NCBI GenBank assembly: GCA_949283125.1
Contig: CASDRK010000005.1
Location: 1-64,000, forward strand
From: an uncultured Clostridia bacterium
GTDB lineage: Bacteria; Bacillota; Clostridia; Christensenellales; Borkfalkiaceae
Length of the DNA: 64,000 bases
Direction: 5' to 3'
Shown here: one piece after another, positions 39,262 to 47,996 of the stretch
Layout of the letters: each line of letters begins with the position of its first letter
How positions within the stretch are numbered: the first letter of the stretch is position 1
The notes under the pieces: generated by a model
Databases searched by the model: none
What the model saw: the letters and a program-made list of their open reading frames with translations, nothing else
What the model was told of the DNA's origin: nothing
Translations under genes and position numbers: made by a program

Positions 39262-40572
39262 ATGGCATTATTCTCATCTCTATCCGAAAGACTGAACCAT
39301 ATATTTTCCAAGCTGACAAAGCACGGCAGGCTGACCGAGCTCGAAATAAAGACAGCCATGCGCGAAGTGCGCGTGGCGCTGCTGGAAGCCGACGTAAACA
39401 TTCAGGTCGCCAAAAAGTTCTGTTCGGACGTGTCCGAAAAGGCCGTCGGGCAGGAGATACTAAAGAGTCTCAACCCCGCCCAGCAGGTGATAAAGATAGT
39501 CAACGAACAGCTCATCGAACTGATGGGCCCCGGCAACGCCAAGCTGAACGTTTCGCCCAAGCCGCCCACGGTGATAATGATGTGCGGACTTCAGGGCGCC
39601 GGCAAGACCACGCTGTGCGGAAAGCTGGCCGCGCTCTTGAAAAAGGGCGGCAAAAAGCCCCTTCTGGTCGCCGGCGACATCTACCGCCCGGCCGCGATAA
39701 CCCAGCTTCAGGTGGTGGGCAAAAGCGCCGGCGCGGAAGTGTTTGAAAGGGGTACGCAGGATCCCGTAAAAACCGCCGTTCAGGCCGTTGACTATGCCCT
39801 GTCCATGGGCTATGACACCGTTATAATAGATACCGCCGGCAGGCTGGAAATAGACGAAAAGCTCATGCTCGAGCTGGAGCGCATAAAGGCCGCGGTGGAC
39901 GTTTCGGAAATACTTCTCACCGTCGACGCGATGATGGGTCAGGTGGCCGTAAACGTGGCAAAAACATTCAACGAAAGGCTGGAAGTGACGGGCATAGTTT
40001 TAACAAAGCTCGACGGCGACACGCGCGGCGGCGCCTGCCTTTCGATAAAGGCCGTTACCGGCAAACCCATAAAATTCATAGGCGTGGGCGAAAAGCTCAC
40101 CGATCTGGAATATTTTTATCCCGACCGCATGGCCTCGCGCATACTCGGCATGGGCGACGTTCTGACCCTGATAGAAAAGGCGCAGGAAGCCGTCACCGAA
40201 GAGCAGGCCAGAAAAATGCAGAAGAAGATGCTGGAAAACGCCTTTACTTTAGAGGACTATCTGGAGCAGTTTGAAAGCATGAAAAAGATGGGCGGGGCGC
40301 AGGCGCTCGTGTCCATGATGCCCGGCCTTGCCGGAAAGGTGAAGGAGGGCGACATAGACGAGACCCGTCTCGAGCGCACGAAGGCCATAATTCTTTCCAT
40401 GACCGCGCGCGAGAGGAACGAACCTTCCATAATCAATTCCTCCCGCAAAAAGAGGATAGCCGCCGGCTCCGGCACGACCGTGCAGGAGATAAATCAGCTT
40501 TTAAAGCAGTTCGAGCAGACCAAGCAGCTGATAAAGCAGTTAAAGGGCGGCAAGCGCAGATTGCCGTTCTGA
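39262..40572 (+). CDS. ffh: Signal recognition particle protein
   Basis: The 436-residue SRP54 GTPase has an N domain (ERLNHIFSKLTKHGRLTELEIKTAMREVRVALLEADVN), a G domain with GLQGAGKTTLCGKLA, VAGDIYRPAAITQL, TVIIDTAGR, LTKLDGDTRGGACLS and GVGEKLTDLEYFYPDRMASRILGMGD. The M domain contains the RNA-binding SRKKRIAAGSGTTVQEINQLLKQF. It escorts nascent membrane proteins with 4.5S/scRNA to FtsY. The M domain ends early (KGGKRRLPF) without a long Met-rich tail. ftsY is not in the window. Confidence 0.97.
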   Translation: MALFSSLSERLNHIFSKLTKHGRLTELEIKTAMREVRVALLEADVNIQVAKKFCSDVSEKAVGQEILKSLNPAQQVIKIVNEQLIELMGPGNAKLNVSPKPPTVIMMCGLQGAGKTTLCGKLAALLKKGGKKPLLVAGDIYRPAAITQLQVVGKSAGAEVFERGTQDPVKTAVQAVDYALSMGYDTVIIDTAGRLEIDEKLMLELERIKAAVDVSEILLTVDAMMGQVAVNVAKTFNERLEVTGIVLTKLDGDTRGGACLSIKAVTGKPIKFIGVGEKLTDLEYFYPDRMASRILGMGDVLTLIEKAQEAVTEEQARKMQKKMLENAFTLEDYLEQFESMKKMGGAQALVSMMPGLAGKVKEGDIDETRLERTKAIILSMTARERNEPSIINSSRKKRIAAGSGTTVQEINQLLKQFEQTKQLIKQLKGGKRRLPF

Positions 40573-40659
40573 CGCGGCGGTCACGCAAATTTCAGCCGGA
40601 CCTGATTTTTAATAAATTTAACAAAAAAGATATTATAATTTAAATAGGAGAATAAACAA

Positions 40660-40956
40660 ATGGCAGTAAAAATGAGACTCACCAGAATGGGCGACAAAAA
40701 GTCTCCCTTCTACAGAATCGTAGTTATCGATTCCAGAAAGGCACAGTCGGGCGAATACATCGATAAGATCGGCTACGTGGATCCCTTAAAGAACCCCGCC
40801 GAGATAAACATCGACGTGGAAAAGGCCAAGGACTGGCTCTCCAAGGGCGTTCAGCCCACCGAAACGGTGAGAAGCTACCTCGTAAAGGTCGGCGCGATGG
40901 AGCAGTCCTCCAAGCTTTCCGCTCCCAAGACCAACAACAAGAAAAAGAAGAAGTAA
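40660..40956 (+). CDS. rpsP: 30S ribosomal protein S16
   Basis: A 98-residue S16 with [41 protein letters not shown] and [26 protein letters not shown], and a lysine-rich tail. It has a consensus-like TATAAT (about 40634-40639) and a TAGGAG ribosome site upstream. It sits in the conserved ffh-rpsP-khpA-rimM-trmD order. Confidence 0.97.
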   Translation: MAVKMRLTRMGDKKSPFYRIVVIDSRKAQSGEYIDKIGYVDPLKNPAEINIDVEKAKDWLSKGVQPTETVRSYLVKVGAMEQSSKLSAPKTNNKKKKK

Positions 40957-41172
40957 CACGGCATATCATAGCCGCGCCCGGGGCGGAGGGGCTCCGCCAC
41001 GGCGCGGAAGCGGCCGCATCCCGCGCGACTGCCGCCTAAGGCTCGCGGCCTGTCGCGGGCATTTCTGTCCGCGCGGCCGGCGGGCGGCAAAGTTGCCTTA
41101 CGCATGGCCGGCGGCAAAAAACAAATAAAAAATGGCGCATTCATCCGATACAACGCGCCGCGGAGAATAATC

Positions 41173-41412
41173 ATGTTGGAACTTATCAAGTACATTGTAG
41201 AACAGTTTGCCGACAACAAGGACGAAATCGAATACAAGGTGGAGGAGAAGGAGAACGCGATAGAAGTAACCGTCCTCCTCGCCGAAAGCGACATGGGCAA
41301 GGTGATAGGCAAGCAGGGCAAAATTGCCAAGGCGATGCGCACCCTCGTCCGCTGCGCCACCCCGCGCGACAGCAAGAAGTACGTGGTGGAGATCGAAGAA
41401 AAAAAGGCTTAA
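41173..41412 (+). CDS. khpA: KH-domain RNA-binding protein KhpA
   Basis: The 79-residue protein is a single type II KH domain: ELIKYIVEQFADNKDEIEY, then ESDMGKVIGKQGKIAKAMRTLVRCAT with the GxxG loop (GKQG). KhpA, with KhpB, binds RNA and affects cell division in Gram-positives. The ATG at 41173 fits the family length and has GGAG upstream. The frame is open for 23 more codons, but those do not match the family. 216 GC-rich bases separate it from rpsP. Confidence 0.93.
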   Translation: MLELIKYIVEQFADNKDEIEYKVEEKENAIEVTVLLAESDMGKVIGKQGKIAKAMRTLVRCATPRDSKKYVVEIEEKKA

Positions 41413-41425
41413 GGCAAACGCGTTG

Positions 41426-41451
41426 AAAAAAAGGCTGTCAGGCCTTTTTTT
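41426..41451 (+). terminator. Weak hairpin with T-run between khpA and rimM
   Basis: AAAAAAAGGC and GCCTTTTTTT pair around TGTCAG. Mostly A-T pairs, so partial termination at best. Confidence 0.5.
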
Positions 41452-41472
41452 CTTACGCGCGGAAAAAACGCT

Positions 41473-41976
41473 ATGGAAAACACTTTAACGATAGCAACCG
41501 TGCTCAAGCCGCAGGGCATCCGCGGCGAAATAAAGGTAAAAACGCTCACGGATACGGCGGCGGACGTCTCGGCGTTCGGTCGCGTGTTCATCGACGGCGT
41601 CGAATACAAGGTGCTGTCCGTCCGTCCGTCGGGCGACTGCGCCTATCTCACTCTGCGCGGCATAGCGGACAGAAACGCCGCCGAACTGCTGCGCGGCAAG
41701 GACGTGCTCGCCCTGCGCGGCGACGCGCCCGAACTGCCGGAAGGCGCCTATTATCTTGTGGACGTGCTGGGGTGCGAAGTCGTGACCGAAAAGGGCAAAA
41801 GCCTTGGCACCATCACCGACATAACGCCCGCAAAGACGGACATATACGTTGCGGAAGGCAACGGCAAAAGGGTGACGTTCGTCGCCGCGAGCGGAGTCAT
41901 CGAAGATATCGACGTGGCGGCGAAGCGGATGACCGTGAACAAAAAGCGCTTCGACGAAGTGGCGATGTACGACTGA
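41473..41976 (+). CDS. rimM: 16S rRNA processing protein RimM
   Basis: The 167-residue protein has the RimM N-terminal beta barrel (TIATVLKPQGIRGEIKVKTLTD, VLSVRPSGDCAYLTLRGIADRNAAELLRGKDVL) and the C-terminal PRC barrel (EGAYYLVDVLGCEVVTEKGKSLGTITDI, then AKRMTV). It helps mature the 30S head by contacting S19. Standard neighbour of trmD downstream. Confidence 0.95.
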   Translation: MENTLTIATVLKPQGIRGEIKVKTLTDTAADVSAFGRVFIDGVEYKVLSVRPSGDCAYLTLRGIADRNAAELLRGKDVLALRGDAPELPEGAYYLVDVLGCEVVTEKGKSLGTITDITPAKTDIYVAEGNGKRVTFVAASGVIEDIDVAAKRMTVNKKRFDEVAMYD

Positions 41977-42029
41977 CGGCGCCGGGCGCGCTCTGCGCCG
42001 CCCGCGGCGCGAAAAGGTTGGATAAATAT

Positions 42030-42701
42030 ATGAAGATAACCATTCTTACGCTCTTCCCCGAAATGTTTGCGCCCCTGCGGGAGAGCATAATAGGCCGCGC
42101 GGCCGCCGGCGGAAAGCTTGAAATATCCGTGGTGAACATACGCGACTACTCCGAGGACAGGCATTCAAAGTGCGACGATTATCCCTTCGGCGGCGGCGCG
42201 GGCATGGTGATGATGCCCCAGCCAATAGCCTCCGCCATAGAGGCCGTCGACCTCGACCACTCCGCGCGCCGCATATTCATGTCGCCAGGCGGCGCCGTGT
42301 TTACGCAGAGCAAGGCGCTGGAGTTGTCTTCCTGCCCGCATCTGCTTCTGCTGTGCGGACATTACGAGGGCGTGGATCAGCGCGTGATAGACATGTTCAT
42401 CGACGAGGAGATATCCATAGGCGACTATGTGCTCACGGGCGGCGAGCTGCCCGCCATGGTCGTCTGCGACGCCGTGGCGCGCTATGTGGACGGCGTGCTC
42501 GCGCCGGGCTCGCTCGTCGACGAAAGTTTTGCCGACGGCGCTTTGGAGTATCCGCAATACACCCGCCCCGCCGTGTTCCGCGGCGCGGCCGTGCCCGAAG
42601 TTTTGCTGTCGGGCAATCATCGGAAGATAGATCTGTGGCGGAGGGAGGAGAGCCGCCGCATAACCAGGCTGCGCCGTCCCGATCTGCCGGGCGCAAAGTG
42701 A
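42030..42701 (+). CDS. trmD: tRNA (guanine-N1)-methyltransferase
   Basis: The 223-residue SPOUT enzyme makes m1G37 in tRNA. The N-terminus ITILTLFPEMFAPLRESIIGRA is diagnostic. The trefoil knot is in LLLLCGHYEGVDQRVIDMFIDEEISIGDYVLTGGELPAMVVCDAVARYVDGVL, and the DDYPFGGGAGMVMMPQPI loop is present. The ATG at 42030 gives the family N-terminus. Only a weak AAGG precedes it. The C-terminus is somewhat shorter than E. coli TrmD. Confidence 0.97.
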   Translation: MKITILTLFPEMFAPLRESIIGRAAAGGKLEISVVNIRDYSEDRHSKCDDYPFGGGAGMVMMPQPIASAIEAVDLDHSARRIFMSPGGAVFTQSKALELSSCPHLLLLCGHYEGVDQRVIDMFIDEEISIGDYVLTGGELPAMVVCDAVARYVDGVLAPGSLVDESFADGALEYPQYTRPAVFRGAAVPEVLLSGNHRKIDLWRREESRRITRLRRPDLPGAK

Positions 42702-42860
42702 CGGGCCGCGGCGCATGACGCCGGCGCGGCCGTCGCCCGTTGTGCGGCCGACCGTGTTTTAAGTGCGATTTTACCGCGTCCGCGCGGCAAATATCGAATG
42801 GGGAGCGAACGCGGAAGGCGCGCGGATTTTAATGCGCCGTTTCCGCATAAGTATCTGTTT

Positions 42861-43718
42861 ATGAAGCATATTCAATGGTTTCCCGGCCACATGACCAAGG
42901 CCATGAGGATGATGGAGGAGAGCGTGGGCGTATGCGACGGCATAATCTACGTGCTGGACGCCCGCTGCCCCGCGTCGTCCTACAACAAGAATCTTAAAAA
43001 GACTTTCGGCTCGCGCCCCGTGCTGCACGTGCTGAACAAGTGCGACCTGGCCGACGCAAAACTTACCGAAAGTTTTGTAAAGCTTATGCACTCGCGCGGC
43101 GCGGCGTGCATAAAGCTGAATGCGGTAAATGCCAATTCGCGGCGGGATATCACCGGGGCAATTTCCGCGCTGATAGCCGAAAAGCAGAGCGCGGGTCTTG
43201 CAAAGGGGTACAGCCGCATCTTCCGCTTTATGGTGTGCGGCGTTCCCAACACGGGCAAGAGCACGCTTATTAATCTTCTCTCGCGCGAAAAGCGCGCGGC
43301 CACCGGCGACAAAGCGGGCGTTACCCGCGGCAAACAGTGGATACGCTGCGACGGGTTCGAGCTTTTGGACACCCCCGGCACCACGCCGCCCGCCTTTGAA
43401 AATCAGACGTTTGCCGCCCGGCTGGCCTTCGTCGGCTCGCTGAACGACGACATACTCGACGTCGACGACGTCGCCCTCGCCCTGCTCGGCGAACTGGCGC
43501 AAAAATACCCGCAGGCGCTCGGCGAAAGATACGGCGTCGCGGTCGGAGAGCCGATCGACATGCTCGAGGGCGTGTGCCGCCGCCGCGGCTTTGTTCTGCG
43601 CGGGGGCGAACCCGATTACGAGCGCGGCGAGCGGGCCGTGATAGACGACTTCCGCAAGGGGCGGCTCGGGCCGGTCACGCTCGATTCGCCCGACGATTTT
43701 ATGTTGCTCGGATTCTGA
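42861..43718 (+). CDS. rbgA: Ribosome biogenesis GTPase RbgA (YlqF)
   Basis: The 285-residue GTPase is circularly permuted: G4 (NKCDLAD) comes before G1 (GVPNTGKST), then G2-region AGVTRGKQW and G3 DTPG. The N-terminus IQWFPGHMTKAMRMMEE is the YlqF signature. It acts in late 50S assembly with L6/L27. A C-terminal ANTAR-like helical domain (EPIDMLEGVCRRRGFVLRGGEPDYERG) is present. The ATG at 42861 matches the family start. Followed after two bases by rnhB, the conserved order. Confidence 0.95.
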   Translation: MKHIQWFPGHMTKAMRMMEESVGVCDGIIYVLDARCPASSYNKNLKKTFGSRPVLHVLNKCDLADAKLTESFVKLMHSRGAACIKLNAVNANSRRDITGAISALIAEKQSAGLAKGYSRIFRFMVCGVPNTGKSTLINLLSREKRAATGDKAGVTRGKQWIRCDGFELLDTPGTTPPAFENQTFAARLAFVGSLNDDILDVDDVALALLGELAQKYPQALGERYGVAVGEPIDMLEGVCRRRGFVLRGGEPDYERGERAVIDDFRKGRLGPVTLDSPDDFMLLGF

Positions 43719-43720
43719 AC

Positions 43721-44317
43721 ATGGACAAGTTGTTTTACGAAAATTCCCTGCATGAGCGGGGATTTGCATACGTTTGCGGCGTGGACGAAGTGGGTCGCGG
43801 GCCGCTGGCGGGGCCCGTCGTCTGCGCGGCGGTGATAATGCCCGCGGACGATCCGGTGGATGGCGTGGACGACAGCAAAAAGCTGACGGCGAAAATGCGC
43901 GTCAGGCTCGCCGCCGAAATCAAACGCAAGGCCGTTGCATGGGCAATATGCCGCGTCGAACCGCATACGATAGATGAAATAAATATACTTCAGGCCACCA
44001 GACTGTGCATGAAAAACGCCGTGGAAAGCCTTTCCGTCGCGCCCGATTTCGTGCTGACCGACGGCAACATGACTCTGGACATAGAGTGCCCGCAGAAGAG
44101 CATAATCAATGGCGACGCCCTCTGTTACTGCATAGGCGCGGCCTCCATAATAGCCAAGGTGGAAAGGGACGCCGTCATGGCGGAATATGCCGCGGAGTAT
44201 CCCGGCTACGGTTTTGAAAAGAACGCCGGTTACGGCACCGCGGCGCACATAGCCGCCATAAAGCAGAAGGGCCTCACGCCCATTCACCGCAGGAGTTTTA
44301 CAAAAAAATGGCAATAA
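43721..44317 (+). CDS. rnhB: Ribonuclease HII
   Basis: The 198-residue enzyme cuts RNA in RNA-DNA hybrids and removes single ribonucleotides. Active-site residues are visible in CGVDEVGRGPLAGPVV (Asp, Glu), DFVLTDGN (Asp) and the later CIGAASIIAKVERDAVM (Asp). It ends with the expected YPGYGFEKNAGYGTAAHIAAIKQKGLTPIHRRSF. The ATG at 43721 gives the usual length. The stop overlaps yraN by 10 bases. Confidence 0.97.
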   Translation: MDKLFYENSLHERGFAYVCGVDEVGRGPLAGPVVCAAVIMPADDPVDGVDDSKKLTAKMRVRLAAEIKRKAVAWAICRVEPHTIDEINILQATRLCMKNAVESLSVAPDFVLTDGNMTLDIECPQKSIINGDALCYCIGAASIIAKVERDAVMAEYAAEYPGYGFEKNAGYGTAAHIAAIKQKGLTPIHRRSFTKKWQ

Positions 44318-44661
44318 AGGGCATCAGGCGCAGGCTGGGCTTTTCGGGCGAAGGCCGGGCCGTCCGCTTTTTAAAGCGGCAGGGCTATAAAATAGTGGCG
44401 CGCAATCATAAAACGCCCTTCGGCGAGGTGGACATCATAGCGCGCTCGGGCGACGTGCTGGCCTTTATTGAGGTAAAGACGCGCTCGGGCGATCTGTTCG
44501 GCGAGCCCAACGAGGCCGTCCGCAGGGACAGGATGGCGCGCTACGTCAACGCCGCGCGCTTTTATTTTTCGGGACGCGAAATGGACTGCGTGGTGCGCTT
44601 TGACATAATAGAAGTGCGCGGGGACGCAATAAATCACATACAGAACGCCTTCACCGCATAG
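44308..44661 (+). CDS. yraN: YraN family (UPF0102) nuclease-like protein
   Basis: The 117-residue protein has the UPF0102 pattern GEGRAVRFLKRQGYKIVARNHKTPFGEVDIIARSGDVLAFIEVKTRSG, which contains the E-D-EVK catalytic array of restriction-endonuclease-like folds, and EAVRRDRMARYVNAARFY. The molecular role is unsettled. It overlaps rnhB, as in many Bacillota. Confidence 0.93.
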   Translation: MAIKGIRRRLGFSGEGRAVRFLKRQGYKIVARNHKTPFGEVDIIARSGDVLAFIEVKTRSGDLFGEPNEAVRRDRMARYVNAARFYFSGREMDCVVRFDIIEVRGDAINHIQNAFTA

Positions 44662-44816
44662 GGCATATATTATATATATGGTATCTGCGGCGGGCCGCTC
44701 GGTCGGCGCGGCGGCGGTGGGACAGGGAACGCGGTGTCCTCCTCCCCGCCTGCGGCGGCGGGAGGAAGGCCGCAAATTTTCTTTTGTGAAAATTGCGACA
44801 CACCCCCTTAAAAGAG

Positions 44817-44886
44817 TTGCAATTTGCGCGGGGTTCTGTTAAGATATAAAAGCTTTGAAAAGTTTGCATGGCGCTTAAGGCGCCCG
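44817..44886 (+). promoter_or_regulatory. Promoter and hairpin leader of rplS
   Basis: TTGCAA (44817-44822) and TAAGAT (44840-44845) with 17-bp spacing. The leader contains GGCGC-TTAAG-GCGCC (44869-44883) shortly before the AGGAGG ribosome site. A small autoregulatory L19 leader is possible. Confidence 0.55.
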
Positions 44887-44906
44887 ACATACAGGAGGAC
44901 GTAGAC

Positions 44907-45251
44907 ATGAAAGGTTTGGTAGAAGCCATAGAAAAGGAAGGCATGAAGGAGAGCGTGCCCGCGTTCAACGTGGGCGACACCGTCAGGGTGGGCTTCAAGG
45001 TCATCGAAGGCACGAAGGAGAGGATCCAGAACTTTGAAGGCGTTGTCATCGCCAAAAAGCACGGCGGCATAAGGGAGAGCTTCACGGTAAGAAGGCTTTC
45101 CTTCGGCGTCGGCGTGGAGAGGACTTTCCCCGTTCATTCCCCCAAGATAGCTTCCATATCCGTCGTCAGGAAGGGCAAGGTCAGAAGGGCCAAGCTCTAC
45201 TATCTGCGCGGACTCACCGGCAAGGCTGCAAAAATCAAGGAAGTCAAGTAA
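44907..45251 (+). CDS. rplS: 50S ribosomal protein L19
   Basis: The 114-residue L19 has [96 protein letters not shown]. The ATG at 44907 follows AGGAGG by eight bases. An in-frame ATG 13 codons upstream falls inside the leader hairpin and is rejected. It is displaced from its usual place next to trmD to a position after yraN, with its own promoter and terminator. Confidence 0.97.
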   Translation: MKGLVEAIEKEGMKESVPAFNVGDTVRVGFKVIEGTKERIQNFEGVVIAKKHGGIRESFTVRRLSFGVGVERTFPVHSPKIASISVVRKGKVRRAKLYYLRGLTGKAAKIKEVK

Positions 45252-45259
45252 TTTAAATA

Positions 45260-45292
45260 AGCTCCCGCTGCGCGCGGGGGCTTGTTTTTTTG
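45260..45292 (+). terminator. Intrinsic terminator of rplS
   Basis: AAGCTCCCGC pairs with GCGGGGGCTT (one G-U) around TGCGC, followed by G and seven Ts. Confidence 0.9.
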
Positions 45293-45358
45293 CGCCGCGC
45301 GGCCCCGGCCGTCGCGGCGCGCACGGGCGCGGACGGGCGCCGCATGCAGGAGGGGGCA

Positions 45359-46882
45359 ATGTTAGCAAAAGTTACAAGTTTCGCGCTTTCGGGTCTGGAC
45401 GGCGTTCCCGTGGAGGTGGAAGCGGACATCGGCAGGGGCATGACGGCGTTCAGGCTCGTCGGCCTGCCCGACGCCGCCGTCAGGGAGAGCGGCGAGCGGA
45501 TAACTTCCGCCGTGCGCAATTCGCTGATGCACTTTCCCGTCAACCGCATAACCGTAAATCTCGCTCCCGCCGACATCCGCAAGGAGGGCAGTCATTACGA
45601 CCTGCCCATAGCCGTAGCGATTTTAAAGGCTAGCGGACAGCTTGCGGGGGCGGACACGGACGGAACGGTGATAATAGGCGAGCTGGCGCTCGACGGTTCG
45701 ATACGCGCTGTATCGGGCATACTGCCCGTGCTCATCTCTGCAAAAAAGCGGGGATATAGGCGCTTTCTCATTCCGGCAGGCAACGCCAACGAAGCGGCCT
45801 ATATCGAGGGCATAGAGGTATATGCGCTCCCCGGGCTGAAGGAGGCGGCGGCCTTTCTGACGGGCGCGGAGAGCTTCAGCCCCGTGCCCGCGAAGAGCTT
45901 TGCCGACGTGCAGCGCTCCGCGCGGTACGGCACTGACATGTCGCTGGTGCGCGGCCAGCTCATAGCCCGGCGCGCGCTCGAAATAGCCGTGGCCGGCGGG
46001 CACAACATACTGCTTTCCGGCCCTCCGGGCGCGGGCAAGACCATGCTTGCGCGGTGCATGCCCACCATAATGCCCGACCTGACTTTTGAAGAGGCTCTGG
46101 AAGTCACGCAGATACACTCCGTGGCCGGCGAGCTGAACGAGGACGGGATAATTTCGCTGCGGCCCTTCCGCACTCCCCACCACACGGCCACCACGGTGTC
46201 GCTCTGCGGCGGGGGCAATGCGCGCATACGCCCGGGCGAAATATCCAAGGCGCACAAGGGCGTGCTCTTTTTAGACGAGCTGCCCGAATATTCCCGCACG
46301 GCGCTGGAATCGCTCCGCCAGCCGCTCGAAGACAGGGCGATAACCGTCACCAGAGCGGGCGGGGCGGTAACTTTCCCCGCGGATTTCATGCTGTGCGCCA
46401 GCATGAATCCCTGCCCCTGCGGAAACTACGGCTCGTCATACAGACAGTGCACGTGCACGCCGGCGCAGATACGCCGCTACCGCGCAAAGATTTCCGGCCC
46501 GCTTTTGGACAGGATAGACCTTCAGGTCGAGGTGGACGGCGTTACTTACGACGAGCTTGCCGCCGCCGAGGGCGGGGAATCTAGCGCGGAGATAAAAAAG
46601 CGCGTGGAGCGCGCCCGCGCCATCCAGCGCGAAAGGTTCGGCGGGCCGGCCACCAACGCCAACATGAGCGAGGCGGACATAAAAAAGTACTGCCGGCTTT
46701 CGGCCGGGTGCGAGCGCATTCTCCGGGACGCGTTTGAAAGACTGTCGCTGTCCGCCCGCGCGCGTTCGCGCATAATAAAGGTCGCGCGCACCATAGCCGA
46801 TCTGGATTTTTCGGCTGACATAGCGCCCGAACACATTCTGGAGGCGGCTTCGTACCGCAACTTCGATACGGAAGAAAAATGA
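45359..46882 (+). CDS. comM: YifB/ComM family AAA+ ATPase (Mg-chelatase-like)
   Basis: The 507-residue protein has an N-terminal Lon-substrate-binding-like domain (SFALSGLDGVPVEVEADIGRGMTAFRLVGLPDAAVRESGERI). The AAA+ core has Walker A SGPPGAGKTMLARCMP, HSVAGEL, RPFRTPHHTATTVSLCGGG, Walker B VLFLDELPEYSR and CPCGNYG, then a C-terminal winged region. ComM is a branch-migration helicase that supports integration of transformed DNA. The ATG at 45359 has AGGAGGGGG upstream. It is translationally coupled to dprA, which fits a natural transformation role. Confidence 0.95.
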   Translation: MLAKVTSFALSGLDGVPVEVEADIGRGMTAFRLVGLPDAAVRESGERITSAVRNSLMHFPVNRITVNLAPADIRKEGSHYDLPIAVAILKASGQLAGADTDGTVIIGELALDGSIRAVSGILPVLISAKKRGYRRFLIPAGNANEAAYIEGIEVYALPGLKEAAAFLTGAESFSPVPAKSFADVQRSARYGTDMSLVRGQLIARRALEIAVAGGHNILLSGPPGAGKTMLARCMPTIMPDLTFEEALEVTQIHSVAGELNEDGIISLRPFRTPHHTATTVSLCGGGNARIRPGEISKAHKGVLFLDELPEYSRTALESLRQPLEDRAITVTRAGGAVTFPADFMLCASMNPCPCGNYGSSYRQCTCTPAQIRRYRAKISGPLLDRIDLQVEVDGVTYDELAAAEGGESSAEIKKRVERARAIQRERFGGPATNANMSEADIKKYCRLSAGCERILRDAFERLSLSARARSRIIKVARTIADLDFSADIAPEHILEAASYRNFDTEEK

Positions 46883-47946
46883 TTTACACGCAAGCGGAGC
46901 GCGACGTCATCGTCGCGGACAGTCTCGAAGGGTTTACGTACAGGCAGAAGCGCGCCCTGCTGTGCGCGCTGGACCAAAAAAGCGCCGACAGCGCAAAATG
47001 TGAACAATGGCTGATTAAAAGCTGCGGCGGCGGAGTATATAATAAAATGAGAGCGCTCTTTTGCGACGACGATTACCGCGCCGCGGTGTTGGGCGCGCTC
47101 GAAGACAAAGACGTCGTCTGCGTGCCGCTGGGCGGCGCGGACTATCCCGAGCGGCTTGCACAAATTCCCGTTCCGCCGCTCGTGCTGTATTGCCGCGGCA
47201 GAACGCAGCTGCTCGCACGCGATTGTTTCGCCGTGGTCGGCTCCCGCCGCACGCCGGCGGCCACTTTGGCGGCCTGCAGGCGCATATCGGCCGAACTTTC
47301 TTCGGCGCTATGCATAGTCACCGGCATTGCGGACGGGGCGGACACCGCCGCCGCGCGCGGCGCGCTGGAGAGCGGCAATCTCATCTGCGTGTTGCCGGGC
47401 GGACACGCCTGCGTCTCCTCGCAGGCAAACGCCCGTCTCGTCGCCGAGGCGGAGGAGCGCGCTCTGACGGTGTCGGAATGGCCGCCGGACACGGCCGTTT
47501 TAAAGTATATGTTCACGGCCCGCAACCGCATAATAGCCGGGCTTTCGCTCGGGGTGCTGGTGGCCGCCGCGCCCAAAAAGAGCGGCGCGCTGATAACCGC
47601 CGCCTATGCCGCGGATTACGGCAGGGAAGTGTTCGCCCTTCCCCATTCGCTCGGCGTGGCCGCGGGCGAGGGCAGCAACGAGCTGATAAAAAACGGAGCG
47701 GCGCTGTGTTGCAATGCGCTTGACATTTTCTCCGCTTTCGGGTTAGAATACAAAACGCAGACCCAAAACCTCACCCCGGAGGAGGCGGCCGTCATCGGCT
47801 GTCTGCGCGAATGCGGCCGGGCGCATATACAGCAGATAGCGCAGGCCGCGGGCATCAAGGTCTTTCAGGCGGTCACGGTGCTGTCGTCGCTCGAACTCAA
47901 GGGCCTCGCGGTGCGCTGCGGCGGCAATATGTATCAGGCGGTATAA
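46879..47946 (+). CDS. dprA: DNA-processing protein DprA
   Basis: The 355-residue RecA-loader for incoming single-stranded DNA has an N-terminal helical region (about 1-65) and the Rossmann-like core: FAVVGSRRTPAATLAACRRISAEL, VTGIADGADTAAARGALESG, ICVLPGGHA, and FTARNRIIAGLSLGVLVAAAPKKSGALITAAYAADYGREVFALPHS. A C-terminal winged helix follows (EEAAVIGCLRECGRAHIQQIAQAAG). ATGA overlap with comM. Confidence 0.96.
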   Translation: MIYTQAERDVIVADSLEGFTYRQKRALLCALDQKSADSAKCEQWLIKSCGGGVYNKMRALFCDDDYRAAVLGALEDKDVVCVPLGGADYPERLAQIPVPPLVLYCRGRTQLLARDCFAVVGSRRTPAATLAACRRISAELSSALCIVTGIADGADTAAARGALESGNLICVLPGGHACVSSQANARLVAEAEERALTVSEWPPDTAVLKYMFTARNRIIAGLSLGVLVAAAPKKSGALITAAYAADYGREVFALPHSLGVAAGEGSNELIKNGAALCCNALDIFSAFGLEYKTQTQNLTPEEAAVIGCLRECGRAHIQQIAQAAGIKVFQAVTVLSSLELKGLAVRCGGNMYQAV

Positions 47947-47996
47947 GTCTGTTGCCGGGCGCGCGACGGGCGCCGCCCGCGATAAAAGGAAATATC

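Noticed and set aside
44868-44906. Earlier ATG for L19
   Set aside because: It falls within a leader hairpin, lacks a ribosome site and adds residues not seen in L19, while ATG 44907 has AGGAGG at good spacing.
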